A stretch of 64,000 nt of DNA from Streptomyces spongiicola (GTDB lineage Bacteria; Actinomycetota; Actinomycetes; Streptomycetales; Streptomycetaceae), in assembly GCF_003122365.1 (NCBI RefSeq), contig NZ_CP029254.1:2800501-2864500 (forward strand), written 5' to 3'. Each line of letters starts with the position of its first letter. Within the stretch, counting starts at the first letter, position 1. Under the pieces are notes generated by a model, which ran no database searches, was not told the origin of the DNA, and saw only the letters and a program-made list of their open reading frames with translations. Positions 8,185 through 15,010 of the stretch are shown in pieces. The position numbers and the translations under genes were made by a program.

Positions 8185-9162
8185 ATCGAGGCCAACCCGG
8201 ACCAGCCCCGCAAGTTCTTCGACGAGACCAAGCTGGAGGAGCTGGCAGCCCAGTTCCGCTCGGTCGGCCAGCTCCAGCCGATCGTGGTCCGCCCGGCCGG
8301 CGACACGTTCCAGATCGTGATGGGCGAGCGCCGCTGGCGGGCCATGCACCTGGTGCAGGGCGCCACCACCATCGAGGCCAAGGTCGTCTCGAGCGTCGAC
8401 GACGAGAACGCGTTCATCATGGGCACCTCCGAGAACGTCGGCCGCGCGGACATGACCCTCATGGAGGAGGCCCAGGCGTACGCGGACCTGGTCGGCTTCG
8501 GATACCAGGCAGAGCGCATCGCGGAGATGTTCGGCAAGACCACCGACTACGTGAAGTGGCGGATGGACCTGCTCAACCTCACCACCGACATCGCGGAACT
8601 CGTCGCCGAGGGCAAGATCAAGGCCGACTTCGCCTGGTACCTGTCGAAGCTCACGCCGGCGAACCAGAAGGTGGCCGTCACCCGGTACATGAAGGGCGAC
8701 TTCAGGACGGAGACCGACGCCTCCACCTTCGCGCAGGCCCTGCGGATGAAGGAGAACCAGGAGGGCTTCTTCTCCGAGAAGGAGCTGTCGGACAAGGAGA
8801 AGGAGAACAAGGCCAAGGAGCGAAAGCAGGCCAAGTCCAAGGTGGACCAGGTCGAGCGCGCCGGGACACTCCTGGAGGAGCTGGCGAAGCTCACGCCGAC
8901 GGAGCTAGCCGAGTTGTTCGAGGGCGAGGTGGGCAAGCAGTTGGACACGGTGGAGCGGGTGCGGAAGGCGTCGGCCGAGGCGGTGAAGAAGCTGCGGAAG
9001 GCGAAGGCGATGTCTGAGGCGAAGCAGCTGACGGTCCGACCGGAGCTGGAGGTCGAGCCGGAGGCGGAGGACGCCGAGGCCGAGCAGGAGCCGAGCGAGA
9101 CCGAGATCGCCGAGGTCGCCGCCGAGGAGCCCTCGGAGACGGAGCTTGCGGCCGCGGCCTGA
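8185..9162 (+). pseudogene. C-terminal part of the IS-interrupted ParB-like gene
   Basis: Carries most of the ParB/Srx domain (NPDQPRKFF, QLQPIVVRP, and the nucleotide-binding GERRWRA motif), a HTH/KorB-like middle (ERIAEMFGKTTDYVKWRM) and a long charged, Lys/Glu-rich C-terminus. Phage and element ParB-like proteins bind DNA and may act in partition, nuclease or methylase-linked functions. Without the first ~25 residues translation could begin at GTG 8284 inside the ParB domain, giving about 292 aa that retain the GERR motif, so partial function is possible. The acidic repeat-like tail (EPSETE) is duplicated. Confidence 0.8.
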
Positions 9163-9184
9163 GCTGACGTTCGACCGTGCGCGA

Positions 9185-9214
9185 CAGCCGGGATCCCGAG
9201 GAGGGTCCCGGCTG
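9185..9214 (+). terminator. Terminator after parB
   Basis: CAGCCGGGA(T)CCC pairs with GGGTCCCGGCTG with one bulged base across a 5-base loop, and TTTCG follows. It lies about 20 bases after the parB stop codon. Confidence 0.7.
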
Positions 9215-9297
9215 TTTCGCGTCTCTGGGAGGCTCGGGCGACGCGTGGGCGGCATGGGGTGGTGGTGGGGTGCGAGTGGGGCGGACCCCTAACACCC

Positions 9298-9356
9298 GAT
9301 TATAAAATAATAATGGCGAGCGAAATCGATTGACTATAGAATAGTATTTGACGATC
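9298..9356 (+). promoter_or_regulatory. AT-rich regulatory region, related to the parB promoter
   Basis: An AT-rich patch unusual for this genome (includes TTATAAAATAATAA) followed by ATCGATTGA, TAGTATTT and ATCACC, in the same order as upstream of parB (6332-6358). TTGACT (9330-9335) resembles a -35 box but no matching -10 box is well placed. A shared regulator for both genes is plausible. Confidence 0.55.
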
Positions 9357-9391
9357 ACCCGCTTCGAATCAGGAGCGAGGAAGGACAGGGA

Positions 9392-9760
9392 ATGTTTTTG
9401 ATCAGGAACGAGGGCGACACACTGTCGCCCGATCAAGCGGCGGCACTGCTGTGTTCTGGGGTGGTGGCACCCGGCAGCGAATGGGTCGCGCCCGGCCTCG
9501 CCACGAAGATCCTGTGCCGGGTGCGCGGGCGGCGACTGCGGGTGGTCCCGGTGCGCGGCACGGACGGCAGCGTCGCAGTGGACGGCGAGGGCTGCCTCGT
9601 GTTCGGCTCCGGCAGCGTCTCGCGGGACGCGCTCGGTGTGCGGCTGTGCGACGGCTGCTGCGAGCTGACCGGGTGGGAGAACGTCCACAGCGACGAGGGC
9701 CACGAGGAAAAGCCGGACCCGAACTGCCCGCTCCACGGCTGCGCCACGGACCCGGCGTGA
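9392..9760 (+). CDS. Hypothetical phage-type protein with Cys-rich C-terminus
   Basis: 122 residues. The N-terminal part predicts as a small alpha/beta fold (SPDQAAALLCSGVVAPGSEW), the C-terminal third has a cluster C-x2-C-C...C-x4-C that could bind zinc (LCDGCCELTGW, then CPLHGC). It opens the operon of early genes and is preceded by the regulatory patch near 9298-9356 and by an AGCGAGGAAGGACAGGGA ribosome-site region. No family recognised. Confidence 0.6.
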   Translation: MFLIRNEGDTLSPDQAAALLCSGVVAPGSEWVAPGLATKILCRVRGRRLRVVPVRGTDGSVAVDGEGCLVFGSGSVSRDALGVRLCDGCCELTGWENVHSDEGHEEKPDPNCPLHGCATDPA

Positions 9761-9769
9761 GGGAGGAAC

Positions 9770-10180
9770 ATGTTCGAGCTGTTCACGCACAGGTACCAGG
9801 GCTTCGAGCCGTCGATGGGCGTGCCGGTGCGCATCACCCTGGGCGCGCCAAGGTGGACGTTGCCGTACGCGCTGGAGCACCAGGTGCGGGAGGCCGCGCC
9901 GAGCCGCGACTACTTCGGAGCGGCACGGCCGGCGTACGAGATGGCGTACGTATCCCAACTGGACCGGCGTGGGGTGGACTTCTTCGCGTTGCGGTTCCAG
10001 GAGATCGCGGTCGCGGCCGGGGATCTGCGGCTGGTGCTGCTGTGCTTCGAGGACCTGGCGAAGCCGTATCAGTGGTGCCATCGACGGATGTTCGCCGCGT
10101 GGTGGCAGGAGAAGACCGGGGCAAAGGTAAGGGAACTCGGGCCGCTGGGACCCGGGTACGAGCAAGGGACGTTGCTGTGA
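9770..10180 (+). CDS. Hypothetical protein, possibly DUF488-like
   Basis: 136 residues, starting 9 bases after the previous stop with a GAGGGAGG ribosome site. The segment LVLLCFEDLAKPYQWCHRRMFAAWW, in which CFE is followed by a CHR motif, resembles the C-terminal signature of DUF488 proteins; the N-terminal GxS motif of that family is not clear. Function unknown. Next gene overlaps by GTGA, so the two are translationally coupled. Confidence 0.6.
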   Translation: MFELFTHRYQGFEPSMGVPVRITLGAPRWTLPYALEHQVREAAPSRDYFGAARPAYEMAYVSQLDRRGVDFFALRFQEIAVAAGDLRLVLLCFEDLAKPYQWCHRRMFAAWWQEKTGAKVRELGPLGPGYEQGTLL

Positions 10181-10377
10181 GCGATGAACGCACGCCCAAC
10201 TGGGCCGAGATGAGACGGGAGGACTTCGAGGCAACGCCGCGGCCGAAGCCGGCGTCGCCGGGCCAGATGGAGCTGTTCGAGCCCGGGCCTGGAAGAGCGA
10301 AGGCGAAGCCGCGGCTTCCGGAGGAGTGCCCGATCGGGACGATGAGTCTGCTGGACCTGCTCCAGCCGGACCGGTGA
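10177..10377 (+). CDS. Small hypothetical phage protein
   Basis: 66 residues from a GTG that overlaps the preceding stop by 4 bases. Acidic and Pro-rich, with a GQMELFEPG segment and a C-terminal LLDLL stretch. Segments of the QMELFE type also occur in clamp-binding peptides (QxxLF), so a beta-clamp interaction motif at residues 28-33 is worth considering. Otherwise unknown. Confidence 0.6.
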   Translation: MSDERTPNWAEMRREDFEATPRPKPASPGQMELFEPGPGRAKAKPRLPEECPIGTMSLLDLLQPDR

Positions 10378-10410
10378 CAGTCACCGCGCGGGCCTGACCG
10401 CAACTCCATG

Positions 10411-10444
10411 CATGTGGCGGATGCGTGATCGCATCCGCCACATG
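10411..10444 (+). terminator. Perfect hairpin ending the 9.4-10.4 kb operon
   Basis: CATGTGGCGGATGC (10411-10424) and its exact complement (10431-10444) form a 14-bp stem with a 6-base loop. There is no U-run after it, which is usual for Streptomyces terminators. It could also serve as a regulator site for the genes downstream. Confidence 0.65.
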
Positions 10445-10514
10445 TGTTGTGACAATACTTCGTCTGATACGGTTCAATTGTTGGCGGGTGATCTTCCCCG
10501 ATCGGCTTCGCCAC

Positions 10515-10586
10515 GCGTCGGTGGTGCACCTGGCAGCACGCCCCGCCCCCGGTGGGGAGGAGCCCGTTCGAGTCGGGCCCGGCGCT
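10515..10586 (+). tRNA. tRNA-Gly(CCC)-like gene with atypical anticodon loop
   Basis: A complete cloverleaf with no mismatch. The acceptor is GCGTCGG/CCGGCGC (10515-10521, 10579-10585). T8 G9 precede a D stem GTGC/GCAC whose loop has A14, G18G19 and A21. The anticodon stem is CCCCG/TGGGG (10541-10545, 10553-10557). The loop CCCCCGG places CCC at 10548-10550. The variable loop is 4 nt, and the T arm GCCCG-TTCGAGT-CGGGC (10562-10578) is perfect. Discriminator is T, as in bacterial tRNA-Gly; no CCA is encoded. Oddities: position 33 is C instead of the nearly universal U, position 15 is C and 48 is A. It may be a low-efficiency decoder of GGG or a tRNA mimic. Confidence 0.7.
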
Positions 10587-10607
10587 CGAGGACGCGTCCG
10601 CACAGGC

Positions 10608-12098
10608 ATGTGGTGCGGAGCTGACCAGCCAAGGAACCACCCCCTCCAGGCGTCCCCCGCGCCTCCTGGTTCCCCGGCGGCCCGGCACGGCAGGACCAGC
10701 CCCCTGCCCCTCCGGACCCGCGTCCTTCTCAACCAGATCCGCGCAGGGGAGGCAGCGTTGTTCCACGGCTCGATCCCCGCGGACCTCCGCGCGATCATCC
10801 ACGAGCACGCCACGACCTGGCGCGGCCAGGCCGAGGACATCTACGCCGGCTGCTCGGGCAACTTCACCATCGAACGCGTCCTGCACGACTCCGGGTTCCG
10901 GCTCCACAGCTGCGACGTGCAGCTGTACTCGTCGGCGATCGGCTGGTACTTCGCCGGGCAGGAGCTACCCATCACGATCCGTCCCGAGTCGGCGGACGAA
11001 CTCGGCTGGCTGGCCCCGTACATGGACGGCCGGGCCGGCACGCTCGCGGTAGTGCTGCTTGGCTCCCGCTTCTTCCAGTGGCTCGGACGCGGGGACCATC
11101 CGTACTACGGCCGGATGCTGGCCGCGTACCGGCAACAGTTCCCGCAGCTGCACGCGAAGACGGTCGCGAAGATCGAGACGCTGCCGCTGCGGCTCGCCTC
11201 GTACGCGCCGATGGACGTGAACCAGTGGCTCGCCGAACAGGTCCCGGCCGAGGCCCCGGTGGTCGCCTTCCCGCCGTTCTATGCGGGGGACTACGAGGGC
11301 CAGTTCGCGGCCCTGGACAAGCACTTGGACTGGCCGGCGCCGGAATACCCGACGCTGGACGACGCCGCGAAACAGACCCTGGTCGAACGCATCACCGACC
11401 GGCCGCACTGGGTGCTCGGCCTCCACTTCGACGTCGAGGAGCTGCGTGAGCACCTGCGCGGTCAGGTGCAGACGGCCAACCGCGGGCTGCCGATCAACGT
11501 CTACGCGTCGGTCCCACGCTCGCGGATCGTGCGCCCGAACCAGCGGCTGGAGTCGGTACGCGCACCGCGGCTCGTACCGGGCCAGGAGCTCGGTGGGACG
11601 CTGAGCCTCGCGCCGCTGTCGATGGGGCAGTTCGCGACGCTGCGGTCGCAGTACATGAACCACAACATCCGCCCGGGCACGCCGACTATGGCGCTCGCTG
11701 TCCTTGTCGACGGGGTCGTGGTGGGCGCGTTCGCGTTCTCGACGCCTAAGTACGACCCGCACAACGTGTACCTGCTGTCGGACTTCCCCGTCACGCCGAC
11801 GTCGTACAGGCGGCTGGCCAAGCTCGTCCTGTACGCGGCGCTGTCGACCGAGGCGCAGTTCCTCGCGCAGCGCGCCATGAACACCCGCCTGACCCGGCTG
11901 AACACGACGGCGTTCACGCAGCGGCCGGTGTCGATGAAGTACCGCGGGCTGCTGCGGCTGAACTCGCGCAAGGACTCCACCGATCCCGCCTACCGCTACC
12001 AGCTCGACTACGGCTCCGAGCTGGGGCGTTGGTCGCTGGCCGAAGGACTCGCTCAGTGGAGGAGCAAGCACGGACAGAAAGAGGGGGAACCCCGTTGA
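10608..12098 (+). CDS. Putative antirestriction adenine methyltransferase
   Basis: The recognisable domain runs from about 10735 (IRAGEAALFHGSIPADLR) to the stop. It resembles the phage/mobile-element family annotated as putative antirestriction adenine methyltransferase: an N-terminal GCSGNFTIERVL segment (SAM-binding-like), FPPFYAGDYEGQF resembling a degenerate DPPY/NPPF catalytic motif, and a C-terminal GNAT-like half (VLVDGVVVGAFAF...YLLSDFPVTP...SMKYRGLL). Such proteins are thought to protect incoming DNA. The start is unresolved: ATG 10608 is the first ATG after the tRNA-like gene, but homology begins 40 codons later, with a CTG (10704) and a TTG (10758) as candidates. Coupled to the next gene by TTGA. 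Confidence 0.65.
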   Translation: MWCGADQPRNHPLQASPAPPGSPAARHGRTSPLPLRTRVLLNQIRAGEAALFHGSIPADLRAIIHEHATTWRGQAEDIYAGCSGNFTIERVLHDSGFRLHSCDVQLYSSAIGWYFAGQELPITIRPESADELGWLAPYMDGRAGTLAVVLLGSRFFQWLGRGDHPYYGRMLAAYRQQFPQLHAKTVAKIETLPLRLASYAPMDVNQWLAEQVPAEAPVVAFPPFYAGDYEGQFAALDKHLDWPAPEYPTLDDAAKQTLVERITDRPHWVLGLHFDVEELREHLRGQVQTANRGLPINVYASVPRSRIVRPNQRLESVRAPRLVPGQELGGTLSLAPLSMGQFATLRSQYMNHNIRPGTPTMALAVLVDGVVVGAFAFSTPKYDPHNVYLLSDFPVTPTSYRRLAKLVLYAALSTEAQFLAQRAMNTRLTRLNTTAFTQRPVSMKYRGLLRLNSRKDSTDPAYRYQLDYGSELGRWSLAEGLAQWRSKHGQKEGEPR

Positions 12099-13000
12099 GC
12101 GATCCACTCAAGCCCCGCATGGTCGAGGGCGACCCACGCGAGCTGACGCTGCTGGACATCAACGCACGCTTCATGCGGCACGAACAGTTCCAGCGCCTGG
12201 TCGCCAACATCCGGGACGACGGCGCGCTGACCTCGACGCCGCTGGTGTGGAACGACACGGAGACCGGCCGCCGCATCGTCCTGTCGGGCAACCACCGCAC
12301 CAAGGCGGCGATCGAGGCCGGCCTGGAGCGCATCTGGTGGATGGAGATCGTCGAGCCGCTTCCCCGGCAGCGGCAGATCGCGCTGCAGCTCGCCCACAAC
12401 GCGATCACCGGCGAGGACGACCCGGCCACCCTCAAGGCCCTGTACGAGGAGCTGGAGGACGTCTCCATGCGCCTGTACTCCGGGCTTGACGACAAGACCC
12501 TCGAACTCCTCGACGAGATCACCGTGCCAAGCCTCGCGGAGGCGAACCTGGACTTCGCGACCGTGCAGATCGTCTTCCTGCCGGACGAGAAGGAGACCGC
12601 GGAGAAGGCCCTGGAGGCCGCTCGGAAGGCGGCGTCCGCCGACGCCCGCTGGCTGGCCCACATCGCGCAGTACGAGGGCGTGCTGGACACCCTCGACACG
12701 ACGAAGGGTGCGCACAACATCGGCAACGTCGCCGCCGCGTTCGCGATCACCCTCGCGATCGTGGAGCGGCACCTCGGCGAACTCGCTGAGGGCTGGTACG
12801 ACCCGGACGAGCAGACCGCCACCCGCAAGGGCACCGCTCCCATCGAGACGGTGCTCGCCACCCGCACCATGCCGGCCGACGCCGCAGCCGTCGTGCAGCG
12901 CGCCATCGACCGGATGGAGCGGGACGGCGACATCGAGACGGGGCAGCGGTGGCGGGCCCTGGAGCTGTGGGCCGCCGACTACCTGGCAGGTGCGGCGTGA
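12095..13000 (+). CDS. ParB/Srx-domain protein
   Basis: 301 residues from TTG 12095, with GAGGGGG as ribosome site and a 4-base overlap with the upstream stop. The N-terminal domain has the ParB/sulfiredoxin fold signature (VWNDTETGRRIVLSGNHRTKAAIEAGL; GNHRT at residues 65-69). Proteins of this kind in phages usually pair with DNA methylases, and the partner here is the adjacent methyltransferase. The C-terminal half is helical and charged, with no HTH obvious to me. Likely role: nucleotide-dependent DNA binding or modification guidance; inference from pairing. Confidence 0.75.
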   Translation: MSDPLKPRMVEGDPRELTLLDINARFMRHEQFQRLVANIRDDGALTSTPLVWNDTETGRRIVLSGNHRTKAAIEAGLERIWWMEIVEPLPRQRQIALQLAHNAITGEDDPATLKALYEELEDVSMRLYSGLDDKTLELLDEITVPSLAEANLDFATVQIVFLPDEKETAEKALEAARKAASADARWLAHIAQYEGVLDTLDTTKGAHNIGNVAAAFAITLAIVERHLGELAEGWYDPDEQTATRKGTAPIETVLATRTMPADAAAVVQRAIDRMERDGDIETGQRWRALELWAADYLAGAA

Positions 13001-13218
13001 CCCAGCCCGACGTGCGAGTCGGCCAGGTGTGGGCCGACAACGACAAGCGCAGCGAAGGTCGCACCGTACGCGTCGACGAGGTCGACGTCCGCTACACGTA
13101 CTGCACGGTCCTCACTTCCGCTACGCCCGGCGGCCGGACCGGGCAGCGGACCCGGATCGCGCTGGAGCGGATGCGTCCGACGAGCACCGGCTACCGGCTG
13201 CTGGACGGTGCCCCGTGA
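12997..13218 (+). CDS. DUF6354-like small protein
   Basis: 73 residues from a GTG overlapping the previous stop. The fold signature VRVGQVWADNDKRSEGRT...RIALERMRPTSTGYRLL matches a small actinobacterial/phage family I recall as DUF6354, probably an all-beta SH3-like domain. It sits in a tightly coupled early operon. Function unknown. Confidence 0.65.
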   Translation: MTQPDVRVGQVWADNDKRSEGRTVRVDEVDVRYTYCTVLTSATPGGRTGQRTRIALERMRPTSTGYRLLDGAP

Positions 13219-13844
13219 ACGGGGAGCTGTACCGCAAGCTGCTCACCGAACGGTACGGGCCACTCGACCGGCTGGAAGCCGAGCGCTTCCCGGTGGCCGT
13301 CGACCGGGCGGAGCCAGTGAGCGGTGCGAGTGAGGAGCAGTGGCGACGCAAGGTCCGTGAGATCGCCGCTCGGTACGGCTGGCGGCTGCAGTACCACACG
13401 GCGGACTCCCGACGCTCCGACCCGGGCTGGCCGGACGAGGTCTTCGGGCACCTCGGCCAGCGCCGCACGCTGTTAGTCGAGTTCAAGACCGACACCGGGC
13501 GGCTCCGCCCGGCCCAGCGCGAGTGGCTCTCCCACCTGGCCGACAGCGGCTTCGAGGTCGCCGTCTGGCGGCCTCGCGATCTACACACCGTGCTGCGCGT
13601 CCTCGGCCCTGAGCGGCAGCGCGCCACCCTCCCGCCGAACTTCCGGAGGCCACCCCATGAACGGCTCACTCGCCGACGAGCTGAACCGGCTCCATGCCGA
13701 GATCGACCACCTGACCACGGTCCACCGCACCGCCGCCGGCATGGCCCGGGCCCTGACCGATCATCTCGCGGACGAGCCGTTCCGCCTCGCCGACCAGCTC
13801 GCCCGCCTCCTCGACGGCGACCTCGAACCCGACGACGTGATTGA
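13215..13844 (+). CDS. VRR-NUC-type nuclease
   Basis: GTG 13215 overlaps the previous stop. Residues about 40-130 form a VRR-NUC PD-(D/E)XK nuclease: PDEVF (Asp near 74), LLVEFKTDTG (Glu89-x-Lys91) and the following RPAQREWL, typical of stand-alone phage VRR nucleases that act in recombination or DNA processing. The last ~65 residues are Arg/Pro-rich and look like out-of-frame translation; they overlap by 188 bases a second, better-looking reading frame (13657). A frameshift near 13640 or a genuine overlap would both explain this. Confidence 0.75.
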   Translation: MNGELYRKLLTERYGPLDRLEAERFPVAVDRAEPVSGASEEQWRRKVREIAARYGWRLQYHTADSRRSDPGWPDEVFGHLGQRRTLLVEFKTDTGRLRPAQREWLSHLADSGFEVAVWRPRDLHTVLRVLGPERQRATLPPNFRRPPHERLTRRRAEPAPCRDRPPDHGPPHRRRHGPGPDRSSRGRAVPPRRPARPPPRRRPRTRRRD

Positions 13845-13857
13845 AGGGACCGCATAG
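13657..13857 (+). CDS. Small hypothetical protein overlapping the nuclease 3' end
   Basis: 66 residues from ATG 13657 with CGGAGG 7 bases upstream. Helical and acidic (LADELNRLHAEIDHLTTVH), likely a coiled coil. It ends in TAGTGA where the next gene starts. Its coding character is better than that of the overlapping nuclease tail. Confidence 0.6.
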   Translation: MNGSLADELNRLHAEIDHLTTVHRTAAGMARALTDHLADEPFRLADQLARLLDGDLEPDDVIEGTA

Positions 13858-14039
13858 TGAACTTGGCCAAGGACTCCTCGTCGTGGGAGCGCACGGTCTC
13901 CGTCACCCCGCTGCCCGACTCGGTACGCCGCAAGGCCGCCCTCCAGGTCGCTGCCCGCGCATCCGGTCGGAACGAATGTCGCGACCTCCTGGAACACCTG
14001 GGGCTCCGTGATCCGACGCTCCGCAGAATGACGGGATGA
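13857..14039 (+). CDS. Small hypothetical phage protein
   Basis: 60 residues starting with a GTG that overlaps the preceding TAG by one base, and overlapping the next gene by ATGA. The C-terminal AARASGRNECRDLLEHLGL resembles the helical tail of short Streptomyces phage proteins found before terminase genes. Unknown function. Confidence 0.55.
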   Translation: MNLAKDSSSWERTVSVTPLPDSVRRKAALQVAARASGRNECRDLLEHLGLRDPTLRRMTG

Positions 14040-14452
14040 CCGACATCGTGGAAGCGCAGTGGCAGAGACTTCTCACGACCGCGGGTGAGCCCGAACTGCC
14101 CGCGGGAACACCTCCCCTTGAGCCGTTCCTGACGCTGGTGCGTGCGGCGTACGCGGAGCCGCTGCTCAGGCAGCTGTATCCCTGGACGAGCCATTGGCGT
14201 CTCGGCTTCAGCCGGTGCACGGCCTTCCCCTTCACCATGGACATTCCCCTGGTCTACGGGTGCAGCGTCGGCGGGTATCGGGTCGAGCAACCGAAGTCTG
14301 GCCCGTACGACACGGAGTGGATCGGGGACACGAGCACCGCGCAGGAGGCCGTGGCCATGGTCGTCGAGCGGCTGCCTCCGGGCTGCGGCCCAGCCTTCAT
14401 TGGCACTACAGAGGACCTCGCCGCGTACGAGAGGACGCAAGACACCAGGTAG
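14036..14452 (+). CDS. DUF6193-family protein
   Basis: 138 residues. It matches the DUF6193 pattern by eye: LRQLYPWTSHWRLGFSRCTAFPF, DIPLVYGC, GGYRV, EEAVAMVV-like and LPPGCGPAFIGT. This family is spread through Streptomyces and annotated with natural-product clusters, but no activity is known to me. It is translationally coupled to the upstream gene and lies just before the terminase genes, so here it is phage-borne cargo. Confidence 0.7.
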   Translation: MTDIVEAQWQRLLTTAGEPELPAGTPPLEPFLTLVRAAYAEPLLRQLYPWTSHWRLGFSRCTAFPFTMDIPLVYGCSVGGYRVEQPKSGPYDTEWIGDTSTAQEAVAMVVERLPPGCGPAFIGTTEDLAAYERTQDTR

Positions 14453-14467
14453 GAGCACGACGATCGG

Positions 14468-15010
14468 ATGGCGGAGAGCGCCGAGGCATGGGAGCGGCGG
14501 TCGGGTGAATCGTCCGCCGCGTGGGAGGCGTTTGCCTGCTACCGAGACCTCGGCCTGTCCCGCAGCATCGGCAAGGTCGCCGAGCGGTTGGCGAAGTCCC
14601 GCACCCTGATCGAGCGCTGGTCGACGGCCCACCGCTGGGTACTGCGCGCCGAGGCATGGGACCGGGAGCAGGACCGGCTCTGGCGCGCCGAGCGGCACCA
14701 GGCCGCCCGGGAGGTAGCGCGCCGGCACGCCCGCCTCGCGTCCGCCGCGCAGTCGAAGATTGTCGCCCAGCTCCAGCAGCTCGACCCCGCGCGGCTGAGC
14801 CCTTCGGATGTGATCCGCTGGCTGGAGATCACGATCCGTATCGAGCGCCAGGCGTACGGCATGGACCTGGCCGACACCACTGCGAACTCCGCGGGCCCGG
14901 AGGCGACGGACGTCTCCGGCCTGACGGACGAGGAGCGCCGCGCTCGCATGGAGCAGCTCCGCCGCGAACTGGAATCTCGCATCGGCACCCTCGGCGGTGA
15001 GCAGTCTTGA
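14468..15010 (+). CDS. Phage terminase small subunit
   Basis: 180 residues. The N-terminal half has a terminase-type helix-turn-helix (SRSIGKVAERLAKSRTLIERWS) and the sequence W.LRAEAWD, common in actinophage small terminases that recognise the packaging site. The C-terminal part is helical and charged, fitting the oligomerisation region. Stop overlaps the large-subunit TTG start (TTGA), the expected gene order. ATG 14468 follows TAGGAGCACG. Confidence 0.75.
   Translation: MAESAEAWERRSGESSAAWEAFACYRDLGLSRSIGKVAERLAKSRTLIERWSTAHRWVLRAEAWDREQDRLWRAERHQAAREVARRHARLASAAQSKIVAQLQQLDPARLSPSDVIRWLEITIRIERQAYGMDLADTTANSAGPEATDVSGLTDEERRARMEQLRRELESRIGTLGGEQS

Noticed and set aside
9330..9353. Full promoter at TTGACT 9330
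   Set aside because: No -10 box at 16-19 bases; kept only as a shared regulatory motif.
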